Positions 39,769-49,514 of a stretch of DNA of 64,000 bases are shown here, in pieces. Position numbers and translations under genes: made by a program. The notes below the pieces were generated by a model. That model was given only the letters and a program-made list of their open reading frames with translations. It made no database searches and was not told the origin of the DNA. This stretch comes from Latrodectus hesperus (lineage: Eukaryota > Arthropoda > Arachnida > Araneae > Theridiidae): assembly GCA_037975125.1 (NCBI GenBank), contig JAJQOW010000205.1:1-64000 (forward strand), given 5' to 3'. Position 1 is the first letter of the stretch. Each line of letters opens with the position of its first letter.

Positions 39769-41169
39769 TTAGAATCTATTAATTTGTTTCAAAAAAGAAA
39801 TTGTTGCGTCAATTTTCTCTTTAGGACTCGTTGACAAATCTAAAATCCAAGAGAAAGAAAGAGCTCCAATTCCAAGTTTTTCTCTTAAGGAATTTCTTGC
39901 TTGATCATATCGAGGACACGATAGCATTATGTGATCAATGGTTTCTCTTTCTCCACAAGAGCATTTATCTGTTGAAGAAAGTCTAAATTTGTGTAATTTA
40001 GCATTTGTCGGAAAAGATCTAGTTCTAACTCTAGCTAGCCATACTTCTTCAAGGCGAGAATTAATATAATTGCGGTGAATTTTCGTGATAGAAGACATGT
40101 GCGAAAAGTTAGAGGCATATTTACTATTTTTCCATTCGTTGTTATTATAATTGATAAAAATGTTTCTTATATTTTGGATAAGGTCTTCAGGTGAAATTGA
40201 GTGCAGAATATAACTTTTATTAATGGCCGATTTTGCGAGAGCATCTACTTTTTCGTTCCCTGCAATTCCGGAATGACCAGGAATCCAAACTAATTGAATA
40301 GATTTGCAAATCTTAGTTGCATTTCCTAAAGCTGATCCGATGTGTTGAATGATGGTTGGGGAAGAGGTTGAGAGAGTTTCCAAACTTCTTAGACAGGATA
40401 AGGAGTCTGATAATATGATATAGTTGGAGGGAGAAATACAGAATTTAGTCACCGCCAGATATAAAGCCAAAGCCTCAGCTGTAAAGATGGAATTAGAGTT
40501 ATTGATTTGCCCGGAAACAAAGGAGTTATTACTGCTGTCATAAACAGCGATTCCAAGTTTATTTTCTATTTTAGATGCATCAGTAAATAATAATATGTGA
40601 TTGGACCATTCAGAAATACTATGCATTTCAAAGAGGTCATTGATAGTATTTGTTGGAAGATTTTTAGTCTGAAAAGTATATTTTCTAAGAAATATTTTAA
40701 AATTATTATTAACAGAAGTAGGTTTTGCAGGAACTCTTAAAATATGTGATTCTTGAATTCCATTTTCTTCAAGCCATTTTTTCACTCGCAAAGATAGAGG
40801 AAGAGCACCCGAGATACGGCTGCATGGCATTGATTCCCACAAACTACCACATGGAGATCTAGTAGAAAGTGCAAGATTTCTAATGTATATCCTTGTAGAG
40901 AGAAAGTTCTGTCTTACAGTGAGAGGTAAGACCCCTGATTCTTTCAGAAGAAGTGGAATTGGTGTCCAGCGAGGAAGGCCTGTAGCAATTCTAAGAACTG
41001 AGTGATATATCGGATCCAAGATTTTTCGGTCTGATAAGCTCGCAGATGTAAATACATGACATCCATAATCGAGGCTACTCGTAATGAAGGACTGAACAAT
41101 TTGAAGTAAGTGATTAGTTTTTGCTCCCCATCTGTTACCTGCAATTGCTTTTAAAACATTAATTTTCAT
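39769..41169 (-). CDS. LINE ORF2 C-terminal part: RT thumb region, RNase H, cysteine motif
   Basis: This frame of 466 codons continues ORF2 after a one-base slip. Residues 1-130 are the post-RT region (CHVFTSASLSDRKILDPI and LRIATGLPRWTPIPLL are typical of this zone). Residues 190-320 are RNase H, which degrades the RNA strand of the RNA/DNA hybrid. Its four acidic positions are visible: FTDASK (D197), TAEALAL (E232), LSDSLS (D255) and NEKVDALA (D309), with the GHSGIAGNE loop. Near the end C403, C405, H413 and C418 form the CxC-x7-H-x4-C motif common in this LINE group. The ATG at 41169 is not a real start; translation would come from the upstream endonuclease/RT frame. All RNase H catalytic residues are intact. 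Confidence 0.92.
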   Translation of the reverse strand: MKINVLKAIAGNRWGAKTNHLLQIVQSFITSSLDYGCHVFTSASLSDRKILDPIYHSVLRIATGLPRWTPIPLLLKESGVLPLTVRQNFLSTRIYIRNLALSTRSPCGSLWESMPCSRISGALPLSLRVKKWLEENGIQESHILRVPAKPTSVNNNFKIFLRKYTFQTKNLPTNTINDLFEMHSISEWSNHILLFTDASKIENKLGIAVYDSSNNSFVSGQINNSNSIFTAEALALYLAVTKFCISPSNYIILSDSLSCLRSLETLSTSSPTIIQHIGSALGNATKICKSIQLVWIPGHSGIAGNEKVDALAKSAINKSYILHSISPEDLIQNIRNIFINYNNNEWKNSKYASNFSHMSSITKIHRNYINSRLEEVWLARVRTRSFPTNAKLHKFRLSSTDKCSCGERETIDHIMLSCPRYDQARNSLREKLGIGALSFSWILDLSTSPKEKIDATISFLKQINRF

Positions 41170-43396
41170 CTGGATAGATTTTTTTTTTCATTTGAAAATT
41201 ATACTTGAAGGTTAAGTTATTAGTAAAATAGAGACCCAGAATTTTTATGTGCTTAGACCAAGAAATAGGTAATTGGTTGATAGTTAGTTCAAAATTTACA
41301 GGATATTTTTTGGAAGCGAAATCAATAACTGAACATTTTGAGGAATCAATTTTTAGTTTCCATTCATCACACCATTGTTCGAGTTTTATGATTGCAGTCT
41401 GCATATTTTGCTGTAGACTTTCTTGTGATGTATGAGCAGCCAAAAGGATTATGTCATCAGCATAAATAAAACACTTAATGTTAGGAGAGAGAACTTCGTA
41501 AATATCTGACATATAAATCATAAAAAGAAAGGGAGAAAGAACACTGCCTTGAGGAACACCTCTATTAGAGAAAGTGGGTTGAGATAAAGTTCCACGCCAT
41601 TTCACTTTAAAACTTCTATCCGATAAAGAATCCAATATCCACTGAGCAGCATTTCCTCTGATATCAAATTGGAGGAGCTTATAAATAAGACCGTCTGGCC
41701 ACACTGAATCATAAGCTTGAGATATGTCTACAGTTGCGCATATGATATATTTTCTCTGTGAGCGTAAAGCAATAATATGATGATGAAGCATAGAAAGAAC
41801 ACTATCGCAACCTCTATGAGGCATAAATCCATGATGATTTTGATGAAAATATTTAGAAAGGGAGATGTGATTTATTAGACGATTTAATATCATGCGTTCC
41901 ATGACCTTGCATAGAACGCTTGTAAGAGATATTGGGCGATAAGAATTCACTGAAGTAGTATCTTTCCCAGGTTTTATTATAGGAATTATGATGGATTTTT
42001 TCCAAGACGGGGGAACAATACCGCTTAACCAAGAGTTATTTATGAGTGACAAAAGGGATCGTAAAGCTATATTTGATAGACCCTTTAAAATTTTAGCAGA
42101 TATTAAATCAGGACCAGCTGAAGTATTTTTGCATTTAGAAATCGCCAATTGGAGTTCTGAGAGCGAGAATGCAGAGTTATATTCTAAATCAAAGTTTGAA
42201 CTTAAATCAAGAGGTAATACTTCAGTTGCCGATTGACGAGAATAAAATTTGGCAAATAAGTTAGCCTGAACAACAGGGTCCGAAATAATTGAAGTTTCGC
42301 TAGAAATTAGTAGATGATGAGTTGGTGAGTCAGTAGATCTATTTTTAAGCTTTTTAAGAATAGAATAAATGTCCTTAGATATTCCAGCGTTTGTTATAGT
42401 TTTATCCCAGAAATTTCTGGAAAGGGTTAGAAGAAGCTGATGAAGTTTTGCAGAAATTCGCTTGTACTGTATCCACAGAGTCTGATTAAGAGAACTTTTC
42501 GCTTTCCTCCAAAGTTTTCTTTTTTTACCCAAAAGATAACAACATTCCGATGTCCACCACGGAGGATATGACTTTAACGGAAAGATTTGTTTTTTCCTGA
42601 ATTTATCAAGATGATTTTTGCATAAAATTTGGAATTGATCTACAGAAACTAGTCCGTTATTAGCAATTTCAGTGTTCATTGAATTGAAGAAGCCAGACCA
42701 TAAAATTCTATTGCGGGAAGTACCTTTCGAATAATCGTTATTGTAGATTTTAACACTTGTTTGAACAGGGACATGGTCACTACCATAACTATCTGAACTG
42801 ACTGAGAAAGTACAAAAAGGAAAAATATCAGGAGATACAAAGTTATAATCGATAAGGGATGGTCTATGGTGGAGTCCGAAGTGAGTAGGCTGAGAGGTAT
42901 TTAAAAGACAGATGTTGCTATCCAGTATCCAATCGAGGAATTCTGAAGAATCGGGAGAGTTTGAATAGCTACCAAGCGCCGAACTTCGTATATTAAAGTC
43001 TCCAATTATTATGAAGGGAGGATGAATATTAGATAAGATGCTATGGAACAAAGAACTTGAAAATTTACCGTGTGGAATGTATACATTTATTAAAGTAAGA
43101 GATGATTTGGATATAGTAATTTTTATAGCTAATATTTCTGTATCGTTATCTTCTGAGCAGGATATATTTAAAACTTGCACAGGTAGAGATTTATCAACAG
43201 CAAAAAGAAGTCCTCCACCACGGCCATCTTGCCTATCTAACCTAATTATTGTTTTATTACAAATTTGAAATAAGTCGGAATTTTTAAGAAACGTTTCTTG
43301 AATTGCTAGGACCTCGGAAGATTGAAAATACGGAAGTTTTACATACGGGCGCTTAGATAGAACGCTTCTTGCATTCCAAGAAATTAAATTGAACAT
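41159..43396 (-). CDS. LINE ORF2: AP endonuclease and reverse transcriptase
   Basis: Makes the target nick and copies the element RNA at the cut (target-primed reverse transcription). Residues 1-210 are the APE-type endonuclease: SWNAR (N8), AIQET (E34), IIGDFN (D133, N135), SLIDYNFVS (D183) and SDH (206-208). Residues 440-690 are the RT: WKKSIIIPIIKPGKD, SYRPISLTS, VDISQAYDSVW (D557), NRGVPQGSVLSP and FIYADDIILLA (YADD 645-648). Catalytic residues of both domains are present. The frame ends after residue 745 at a run of ten T on the plus strand (41179-41188); a one-base difference there would continue into the RNase H frame. It starts 78 bases downstream of the ORF1 stop. The frame break may be a mutation, a sequencing slip or natural slippage; sequence alone cannot say. 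Confidence 0.93.
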   Translation of the reverse strand: MFNLISWNARSVLSKRPYVKLPYFQSSEVLAIQETFLKNSDLFQICNKTIIRLDRQDGRGGGLLFAVDKSLPVQVLNISCSEDNDTEILAIKITISKSSLTLINVYIPHGKFSSSLFHSILSNIHPPFIIIGDFNIRSSALGSYSNSPDSSEFLDWILDSNICLLNTSQPTHFGLHHRPSLIDYNFVSPDIFPFCTFSVSSDSYGSDHVPVQTSVKIYNNDYSKGTSRNRILWSGFFNSMNTEIANNGLVSVDQFQILCKNHLDKFRKKQIFPLKSYPPWWTSECCYLLGKKRKLWRKAKSSLNQTLWIQYKRISAKLHQLLLTLSRNFWDKTITNAGISKDIYSILKKLKNRSTDSPTHHLLISSETSIISDPVVQANLFAKFYSRQSATEVLPLDLSSNFDLEYNSAFSLSELQLAISKCKNTSAGPDLISAKILKGLSNIALRSLLSLINNSWLSGIVPPSWKKSIIIPIIKPGKDTTSVNSYRPISLTSVLCKVMERMILNRLINHISLSKYFHQNHHGFMPHRGCDSVLSMLHHHIIALRSQRKYIICATVDISQAYDSVWPDGLIYKLLQFDIRGNAAQWILDSLSDRSFKVKWRGTLSQPTFSNRGVPQGSVLSPFLFMIYMSDIYEVLSPNIKCFIYADDIILLAAHTSQESLQQNMQTAIIKLEQWCDEWKLKIDSSKCSVIDFASKKYPVNFELTINQLPISWSKHIKILGLYFTNNLTFKYNFQMKKKIYPDEN

Positions 43397-43473
43397 TAAA
43401 TATAAACGAAAAACCTGAACAGTTATTGAAAATCAAAAAAAGGTGCGCTCGTAGTAAAAGAATATTAAAAAAA

Positions 43474-43935
43474 TTATGAATGTTTTTTACGACTTCTTCC
43501 TGGTTCAATTCTTTCTTTAATGTTAGGTTCTGCATATTTAATATTTGGTTGAGGAGATTTCATAATAGGTTGTTCGGGAGATATTATTTGCTGATTCACA
43601 GAATTTTTTGGACTTATCTTTCTTGACTGGATAGATCTTGCACGACTCTTTCTTGGAGGAGATCTAGAAACTGATCTAGCTGGATTCGAACTTGTTCGCA
43701 TACATTCCATCATAAATGAGAACATTTGTTGAATCATTTGATCTTGTCTAGCCTGTATCGCCAGTAATTTTGCTTCAAAAATAGAAGCCATTTCAGTCAC
43801 TGCTTTTTTAACAATATCAGTTATTTCATTTTGATTCGGCACGAAAGGAAGATGACTTTTGGTTACACTGGAGTAACTGGTTTTTAAAGATTTATTATAA
43901 CGCCTTCTCGCTTCAATAAATGGAAGGTGGTTCAA
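43474..43935 (-). CDS. LINE ORF1, C-terminal part (frame-shifted)
   Basis: A frame of 153 codons that continues ORF1 in another frame. It overlaps the preceding frame by four bases at 43932-43935 and opens at a TTG, so it has no initiation codon of its own. The contents, EARRRYNKSLK then an alpha-helical stretch and a basic serine/arginine-rich tail (RSVSRSPPRKSRARS), look like the C-terminal nucleic-acid-binding end of a LINE gag. A one-base indel near 43932 probably split an originally single ORF1; a short overlapping second ORF is less likely. Confidence 0.75.
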   Translation of the reverse strand: MNHLPFIEARRRYNKSLKTSYSSVTKSHLPFVPNQNEITDIVKKAVTEMASIFEAKLLAIQARQDQMIQQMFSFMMECMRTSSNPARSVSRSPPRKSRARSIQSRKISPKNSVNQQIISPEQPIMKSPQPNIKYAEPNIKERIEPGRSRKKHS

Positions 43936-44822
43936 GCTTTTAAATTGTAAGAATTTTTTTCTTCAAGCCTCGTAGGGCAGGAAATGTCATTAGCTGCATG
44001 ATTTCCCTGACAGTTTATACATTTAGGTGTTTCATTGGTACAGGGAGAGTCTTTATGGAATGTTCCACAGTTTTTACATAGGAAGACTTCTTGTGTACAT
44101 TTTTTCGTAGGGTGAGTGAATTTATAGCATTTTCCACATTGACGAACGTTGTCAATAAAAGGAGAAATTGGAATGATGGAATAGAATAAATTAATAGTTT
44201 GAGGTAAATGATGTCCAATGACGCTCACTAAAATATTTTCACTCAATTCTTCAGAATTCTTTTTTGTAAATCTTTGTAAGCTTAATATCGTTAAGCCATT
44301 TTGCGCAATTTCTTCAGCAACAAGATATAAAGGTAAATCTACATTTATTTCTTTTATAAGAAATCTTGAAGAAATGTATTCAGGTTGAAAACTGGAGTTA
44401 ACAGGAACTCCAAGAATATTGTTTATCTTGCTTATTTCAACAGCAGCATCTGGGCAATTAGTTTCGAATAGAAGCTTACCTTGACGGGTGTGTTGAATTT
44501 GTATTATTTTCTTGTGATTCTTTACAAGTTGAATTATTTCTTGCTTTAAATTATAAGGTTTCTTTGGAATAGATGCAGTACCATCAGTGGGAGACAGGAA
44601 AATGAAGAACTTAGTTATACCATTTTCCGCAGCTAACTGGATTAGTTGTGGAATAGAATCTTCGAAAGTCAATAATCTTGAAGTATTTATTTTTGGAATG
44701 CGTAAATCGCAAACCGTGTAAATCATTTCAGTCTCAGCTTCAATCATTTTGAATCCATAATAAAGAAAAAAATAACAAATTAAAAATTTAAATAGTAAAA
44801 ATAAAAGAACAAAAATACTCAA
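43932..44822 (-). CDS. LINE ORF1: gag-like RNA-binding protein with three CCHC knuckles
   Basis: ORF1 proteins coat the element RNA and form the ribonucleoprotein that re-enters the nucleus. The frame has 296 codons, but the first 25 are hydrophobic and leader-like, so the likely start is Met26 at 44747-44745 (MIEAETEMIYTVC). Three zinc knuckles lie near the end: C229-x2-C-x4-H-x4-C242, C249-x2-C-x3-H-x4-C261 and C268-x2-C-x3-H-x6-C282, the triple arrangement typical of I, jockey and R1 gag proteins. The middle (residues 40-200) has no domain I can name. The frame stops at 43932, where the C-terminal part continues in another frame. Confidence 0.88.
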   Translation of the reverse strand: MSIFVLLFLLFKFLICYFFLYYGFKMIEAETEMIYTVCDLRIPKINTSRLLTFEDSIPQLIQLAAENGITKFFIFLSPTDGTASIPKKPYNLKQEIIQLVKNHKKIIQIQHTRQGKLLFETNCPDAAVEISKINNILGVPVNSSFQPEYISSRFLIKEINVDLPLYLVAEEIAQNGLTILSLQRFTKKNSEELSENILVSVIGHHLPQTINLFYSIIPISPFIDNVRQCGKCYKFTHPTKKCTQEVFLCKNCGTFHKDSPCTNETPKCINCQGNHAANDISCPTRLEEKNSYNLKA

Positions 44823-44917
44823 TCTTAGTCAATCAAATAATGAGCCAAAGTCAGACGATAATTTCAACACGAAACTCCAACTCCGAGCTCAAAAAAAATT
44901 TGATTTCAAAAAATTCT
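44748..44917 (-). other. LINE 5' UTR / internal promoter region
   Basis: About 170 bases between the right end of the element and the likely ORF1 start. LINEs of this group carry their promoter inside the 5' end. I see no specific motif here. Presence of the full 5' end, next to the target duplication, shows that the copy is not 5'-truncated. Confidence 0.6.
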
Positions 44918-46244
44918 AAAAGCATTTAAATATATGGTTCATAGATTATGGTCATCACATTTGTAATTGCCATCATTTTTGTAAATTTCAAATAGATTTC
45001 AATGAAACTTTTTAAAGATAAAAATGAATCATTTGGAAAACTAATCCTTAACAATTATTAAAAATACACCTTTTTAACACAAAATGAAGTTTTGATTTGA
45101 TTTCCTTAAATTCATCGCGTCTGTCATTATAAATCTTTAATTTTCCCATCCAAGGTAAATTAGTGTTGCACAGTAAAATGCCTATGACAATATGTCAATA
45201 GTTACGCATCCAGAGGACTCAATAGCTCAATGCCGATTCTCCAACACAACAGCCGAGCTGGCAGCCGAATGGTTAGCGCTCTTGCCTTCGGTTCAACAGT
45301 TCGTGGGTTCGAATCCCATCTTGGGCATGGATGTTTGTAGTGGTTCGGAATTCACTTTAAACAGTAGGTCCCGGTCTAATTAGCCCTCGTGTGCAAAAAA
45401 TGACCGTTGAGCGACAAACAAGCCAAATCTGCAACCCAACAAAAGGTGAAGTTTGACCTTGCACCATTAAAATCAACCAACATAACAAAAGCTGATCATG
45501 AAAGCTTATATGAACAGTGATCACAATGATGTGTAACTAATAGTAATTTAAAAATGATGTGTAATGTAATTTTTTCAATTTAACAATATATTTTTAGTGC
45601 AAAGTTATGGAAAGAAAAAAAAGTGATTTAAACTAAACTGTTTTCCTCCGCAGAAAATATATTTGATTTTATGATTAAATAATTATATTGTGGTTATAAA
45701 TTGCTAAATTCTTCTCTAAGTGTCAGTGGGCAAATTAAAATGGACCTTTCTATTACAAACACTTGGCAAACTTGAATCCAAATCCAAGACTAAATTGCTA
45801 TGTTAAATTTACTCTCAAATACAAAAAAAAAATTAAAGAACAAGTCAAACTTTTTCGCAATGTGACTATATTTTAGTTTCAGTTTTTTTTTTTTTCCCCT
45901 TTTTTGGTTTCCAAATTTTAACGATATATTAAAGTTCCGAAAGAAATTAAGATTAAAGAAATTTAAAGTTATTAAAAATGAAAAAAATAAGATAAATACA
46001 AATGCATTCATCTGAGTATCTACTTTGTGAATTCATAAATTTAATCATTTTTCGCGCTTGTAAAATTCTACTTGAAAATAAATTGAAGACACCATTAGCC
46101 ACCTGGACCTACAGATGAAAGTGTGTCCGAACCACTTAAAACATCCTTTTCATATTTAACACTCAACAATCGCTGAATGAAATAACGCCGATCTTTAAAC
46201 GAACGTTCACATTGCAAACTTCTGGCGTGCGGTATAAGCGTACG

Positions 46245-46245
<1 letters not shown>
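44918..46245. repeat. Unclassified paralogous sequence, copy 1, right part
   Basis: Starts with the right 12-bp LINE target duplication and then aligns with 49955-51160. Landmarks include atggttcatagattatggtcatcac, aaatctttaattt, attaaaatcaaccaac, ttcataaatttaatcattttt and caatcgctgaatgaaata. A tRNA-derived SINE interrupts it at 45245-45455. It ends at a TA microsatellite. A 73-codon minus frame inside (45790-46011) is a chance frame in T-rich DNA. Confidence 0.8.
45245..45455 (+). mobile_element. tRNA-derived SINE
   Basis: The head (about 45250-45327) looks like a tRNA: gccgagctggcagccgaatggttagcgc carries an A-box-like stretch, and ggttcgaatcc is an exact pol III B box about 45 nt downstream. 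It is followed by a tRNA-unrelated body (gtttgtagtggttcggaattcac to about gaagttt). The equivalent point of the paralogous copy (about 50320-50335) lacks it, having only some ten unrelated bases, so insertion is supported by an empty site. The target duplication is not clear. It depends on a LINE for mobility; the partner is unknown. Confidence 0.85.

Positions 46246-46327
<82 letters not shown>
46246..46327. repeat. (TA)n microsatellite
   Basis: About 41 TA units, lying exactly where similarity between the two paralogous copies ends. Confidence 0.95.
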
Positions 46328-46331
<4 letters not shown>

Positions 46332-49300
46332 CATCAATTATCTATCTATTTTTCTCTTAAAAATGAAACCATTTAATAACTGCAGCTGTTCTGGGTTTCA
46401 ATTTACATATATATTTAAAACAGATGCTGAATATCAATTAGCATTAGAAAGTAATTTCTTTCCAAAATAATTCTTCCTATAAGTTATGAAATTATTTAAA
46501 GTAAGGATACTATTGTTATTTATTACTTTAATGTTATTATTATCAAAGAAGTAATACCTAACATAAAATGTGAGAGAATTAGTTTCCTACTGAACAAAGG
46601 GAACAAAAACGCACGATGGAATAGTTAAACTGGAAATATATTGTTGGCCCTTTAATTGTCAAAATAAAATATAAAGATTATGAATTTTATTAGAACCATT
46701 ATGTCAGTTATAAATTTACCCAAATTTTTATTATGTTTTATATAAATGGTATGAGTTGATTTGAAATATTATTTCCTTTCATTTGAACTGGTGTTGAAAC
46801 ATACAGGAATAAGCATATGTTTAATGTATTACATAAATGGAAGTATTTTGGGGTGGATTAGCAAATATTTTAAATGAATCATGTACGAGAACTCCTACGC
46901 TTAATAAAATAATTGTGCCTGGAAAGTGTTTATATTTCAATTAATTCAAAAGAAAAAAAAATTAAGCAGCATTAGTACAAATGCAAACCCACTACATTCA
47001 TCACTTTGAAACTGCAATATCAACACACACGGTACATAATTATTTTTCTTTTTCTTTGATTATGTCAGAGCATTATATTGTATGATTATGAAAGAAAGGA
47101 AAATTAGAGCCTGTGTATCTAACCTTAGAACCTGTGTCGTTAGGCCTCTTTCACACAAGACGACTTTTATCAGACAATAAAATGTCATCCGATACTTTAT
47201 TGTGAGAAGTTATTGAAAAATCACACAATAGACCAAAACTTTTAAAAAAATCTTCAAGAACACGAAATTTACACAAAATATTGATCGAAACCCACGAGCT
47301 AAAATAAAATTTTTTTTCAATAGTACTCACTTAACCCAATTGGAAAGAACTATAATAAGCCTACCTTAACACCAGGATTGAATTAAATAGAAATTTAAGG
47401 AAAAATTATACTTAAAATAAGAAAATGAGCATCAGAGCTCCGAAACTCCGACTCGAGTCAGCGAAAGTGAAACCCCAATTTTCTTAAAATCATTTCTTAC
47501 TGCATAAAAAATAGAAGATAAGGAAAAAACTTACCATTCGGAACTTGAATCTATTAAAAAAGATAATAATCAGTTAGAATGTCAACCCGATAATTTCTGT
47601 GTGAAGTCTGGGGGATACGATTTCGTTTCTGTTACATGATATTTAGAAGAAAGTATTTATACCATGTTTTAGATAAATAGATGAACTGGCAAAGTTAATT
47701 TCATGTCTGTAAAGAAATGCGTATCTTCAGTGATAACAAAAATGTTTGTTTTAAGTTAAAGGAGCTCATAAAATTATTCATTTTTTTATTAGTGAATACC
47801 TTACTAATATTCCAGAGGAATAAACTAATATACTGTAAAATATTTTAATAACTCAAAATAATAACATATCAAAAATATACATTCAACTTTTCAGATCTAA
47901 AACTCGAGTTTTGTAAATGTGAAACAAAGCATAATTCACTTAGATAATACATAAATCTGAGATTTAACCACCGTGATATTTTAAAATAGAAATTCATTAA
48001 AAGCGATTTCATTACTATTTACAAAGTGGTAAATCTCAAATTATATTCACATAATAATTTTTGATTTAATTAAACTTATAGTTACACGATTAAAGTAATA
48101 TGGATTATAATCAAATATTTACACTTTTTTATTAATAGCTCTTTGTACTTTAATTAATTAATTGCATTAAAGCAATATTAGAAATAAATATTTAAAAAAA
48201 GACATTTTTCTATTTATTGATTTCGTTTCTGCAGAAAAACGCCTTATTTCATTAAATAGTTGACGATTAGACACTGCATCTGATTTTAGAGTTTATAAGG
48301 TGTCCGATTTGAACAGGGGAATTTTATCGAAGATATCCCAAAAATTAATTAAATTTATATAAAGCAAAATTTAAAAATTTTTTCATGTTTATTAAATAGG
48401 ATTTATAGGAACAGTTTATATTTATTAATTAAAAAATATTAAAAATAATTAATTTATTTTTTATGTATTTTTTATTCGTTTGAATTTCAATATTTTGCAT
48501 TTGTATAAGCCATTTAATGAATAACTGATTTTCTATTTAAATATTAATAGAAGCTGTAAAATAAAAATAATGGACAGCGCTAATTCAGTTTTTGGTCTAC
48601 ATCAAACATCTACATCGAAGTAGTGTCAATGACTGGTTCTTTATTTTTTTTTAGCTCCACATTAATTCACAATAAAACATTTCCTTTTCGATTTTTATGC
48701 ACCTAATTAAATTAATATGAAAATGAAAATGATGAATTAGTATCATAATTTTACCTATCAAATTAATAAACTATTCTCAGAATTTCCATTTAAGTTAGTT
48801 AGGACACGAAAAATGTAATAAAATTAATTATAATAAAGGATTAAATAAGTAACTAATTTGAAAATAATAATCAAATTAATAATTAATTCATTTACTTATT
48901 CCTATAATTTATTTTCCTTTATACAGTAGTTAATGTTCGAATTTTATCATCTCAATAAATGGAATGATAATATAATAATCAAAACGATATCGCAACGTAA
49001 ACTGTGCTCCATTATGAAGTGTGCGAGAGATATAAAAAGCTTTTAAAACTATTCACACAGTACAATTTTATTATCCAATAATTATCAATAAAATAAAAAG
49101 GATTATCTTTCCTAAAAAGTTAAGGAAAGAGCTTTAGTAGATGTTGTAAGTAGATAAAATATGTTATTTTAATGAAAATTTTAGCATTATAAAAAATTAC
49201 GGCACAATTATCAGTATTGAAACAGTACAACAATTTGTAAAGAAAACAATACAATTTTTTGAGGTAACATTTTAAAATATTAAGAACAAAAAATATCAAA

Positions 49301-49514
49301 GAACGGGAACTTACGACTTTCTCGGGAGAAACTCGTTTCAGACAGGGAAGAAATGCAGGGAACTTTCAGACGACAATTTCTGCGCGAACGTGCAGTTTCT
49401 TCTTCACAGCAGCCAATGAAAAGCTGTAAAAAATGTGCTGATTTCGTCATTAGCTTTGTATTCGATGTTAGGAGGACAAAACATTGTCGTAAAAGATTTT
49501 TTATACTAACTAAA
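46328..49514. other. AT-rich spacer, no recognised gene
   Basis: Over 3 kb of very AT-rich DNA with stops in every frame. A segment near 47140-47240 (cctctttcacacaagacgac...) resembles the GC-richer end of a DNA transposon, but no matching inverted end is visible. A 63-codon frame at 49353-49544 has no recognisable domain. Confidence 0.45.

Larger units (their letters stand above)
39543..44917 (-). mobile_element. Full-length LINE (I/R1-like, with RNase H), minus strand
   Basis: It is flanked by a perfect 12-bp target-site duplication, aaaagcatttaa (39531-39542 and 44918-44929). It contains a 5' UTR, a gag-like ORF1 with three CCHC knuckles, and an ORF2 with AP-type endonuclease, RT, RNase H and a C-terminal cysteine motif. 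The 3' UTR ends in four TAACC units (seen on the plus strand as ggtta repeated four times at about 39543-39562). RNase H plus an APE endonuclease fits the I, R1 and LOA groups rather than jockey; I cannot choose between them by eye. Each ORF carries a frame break. The copy interrupts an otherwise continuous paralogous sequence, so its ends are certain. Confidence 0.93.

Noticed and set aside
45250..45327. A functional tRNA gene
   Set aside because: A and B boxes are present, but acceptor-stem pairing is incomplete and a SINE body follows; the paralogous site lacks it.
47140..47240. Possible DNA-transposon end (cctctttcacacaagacgac)
   Set aside because: No matching inverted end or target duplication found nearby.
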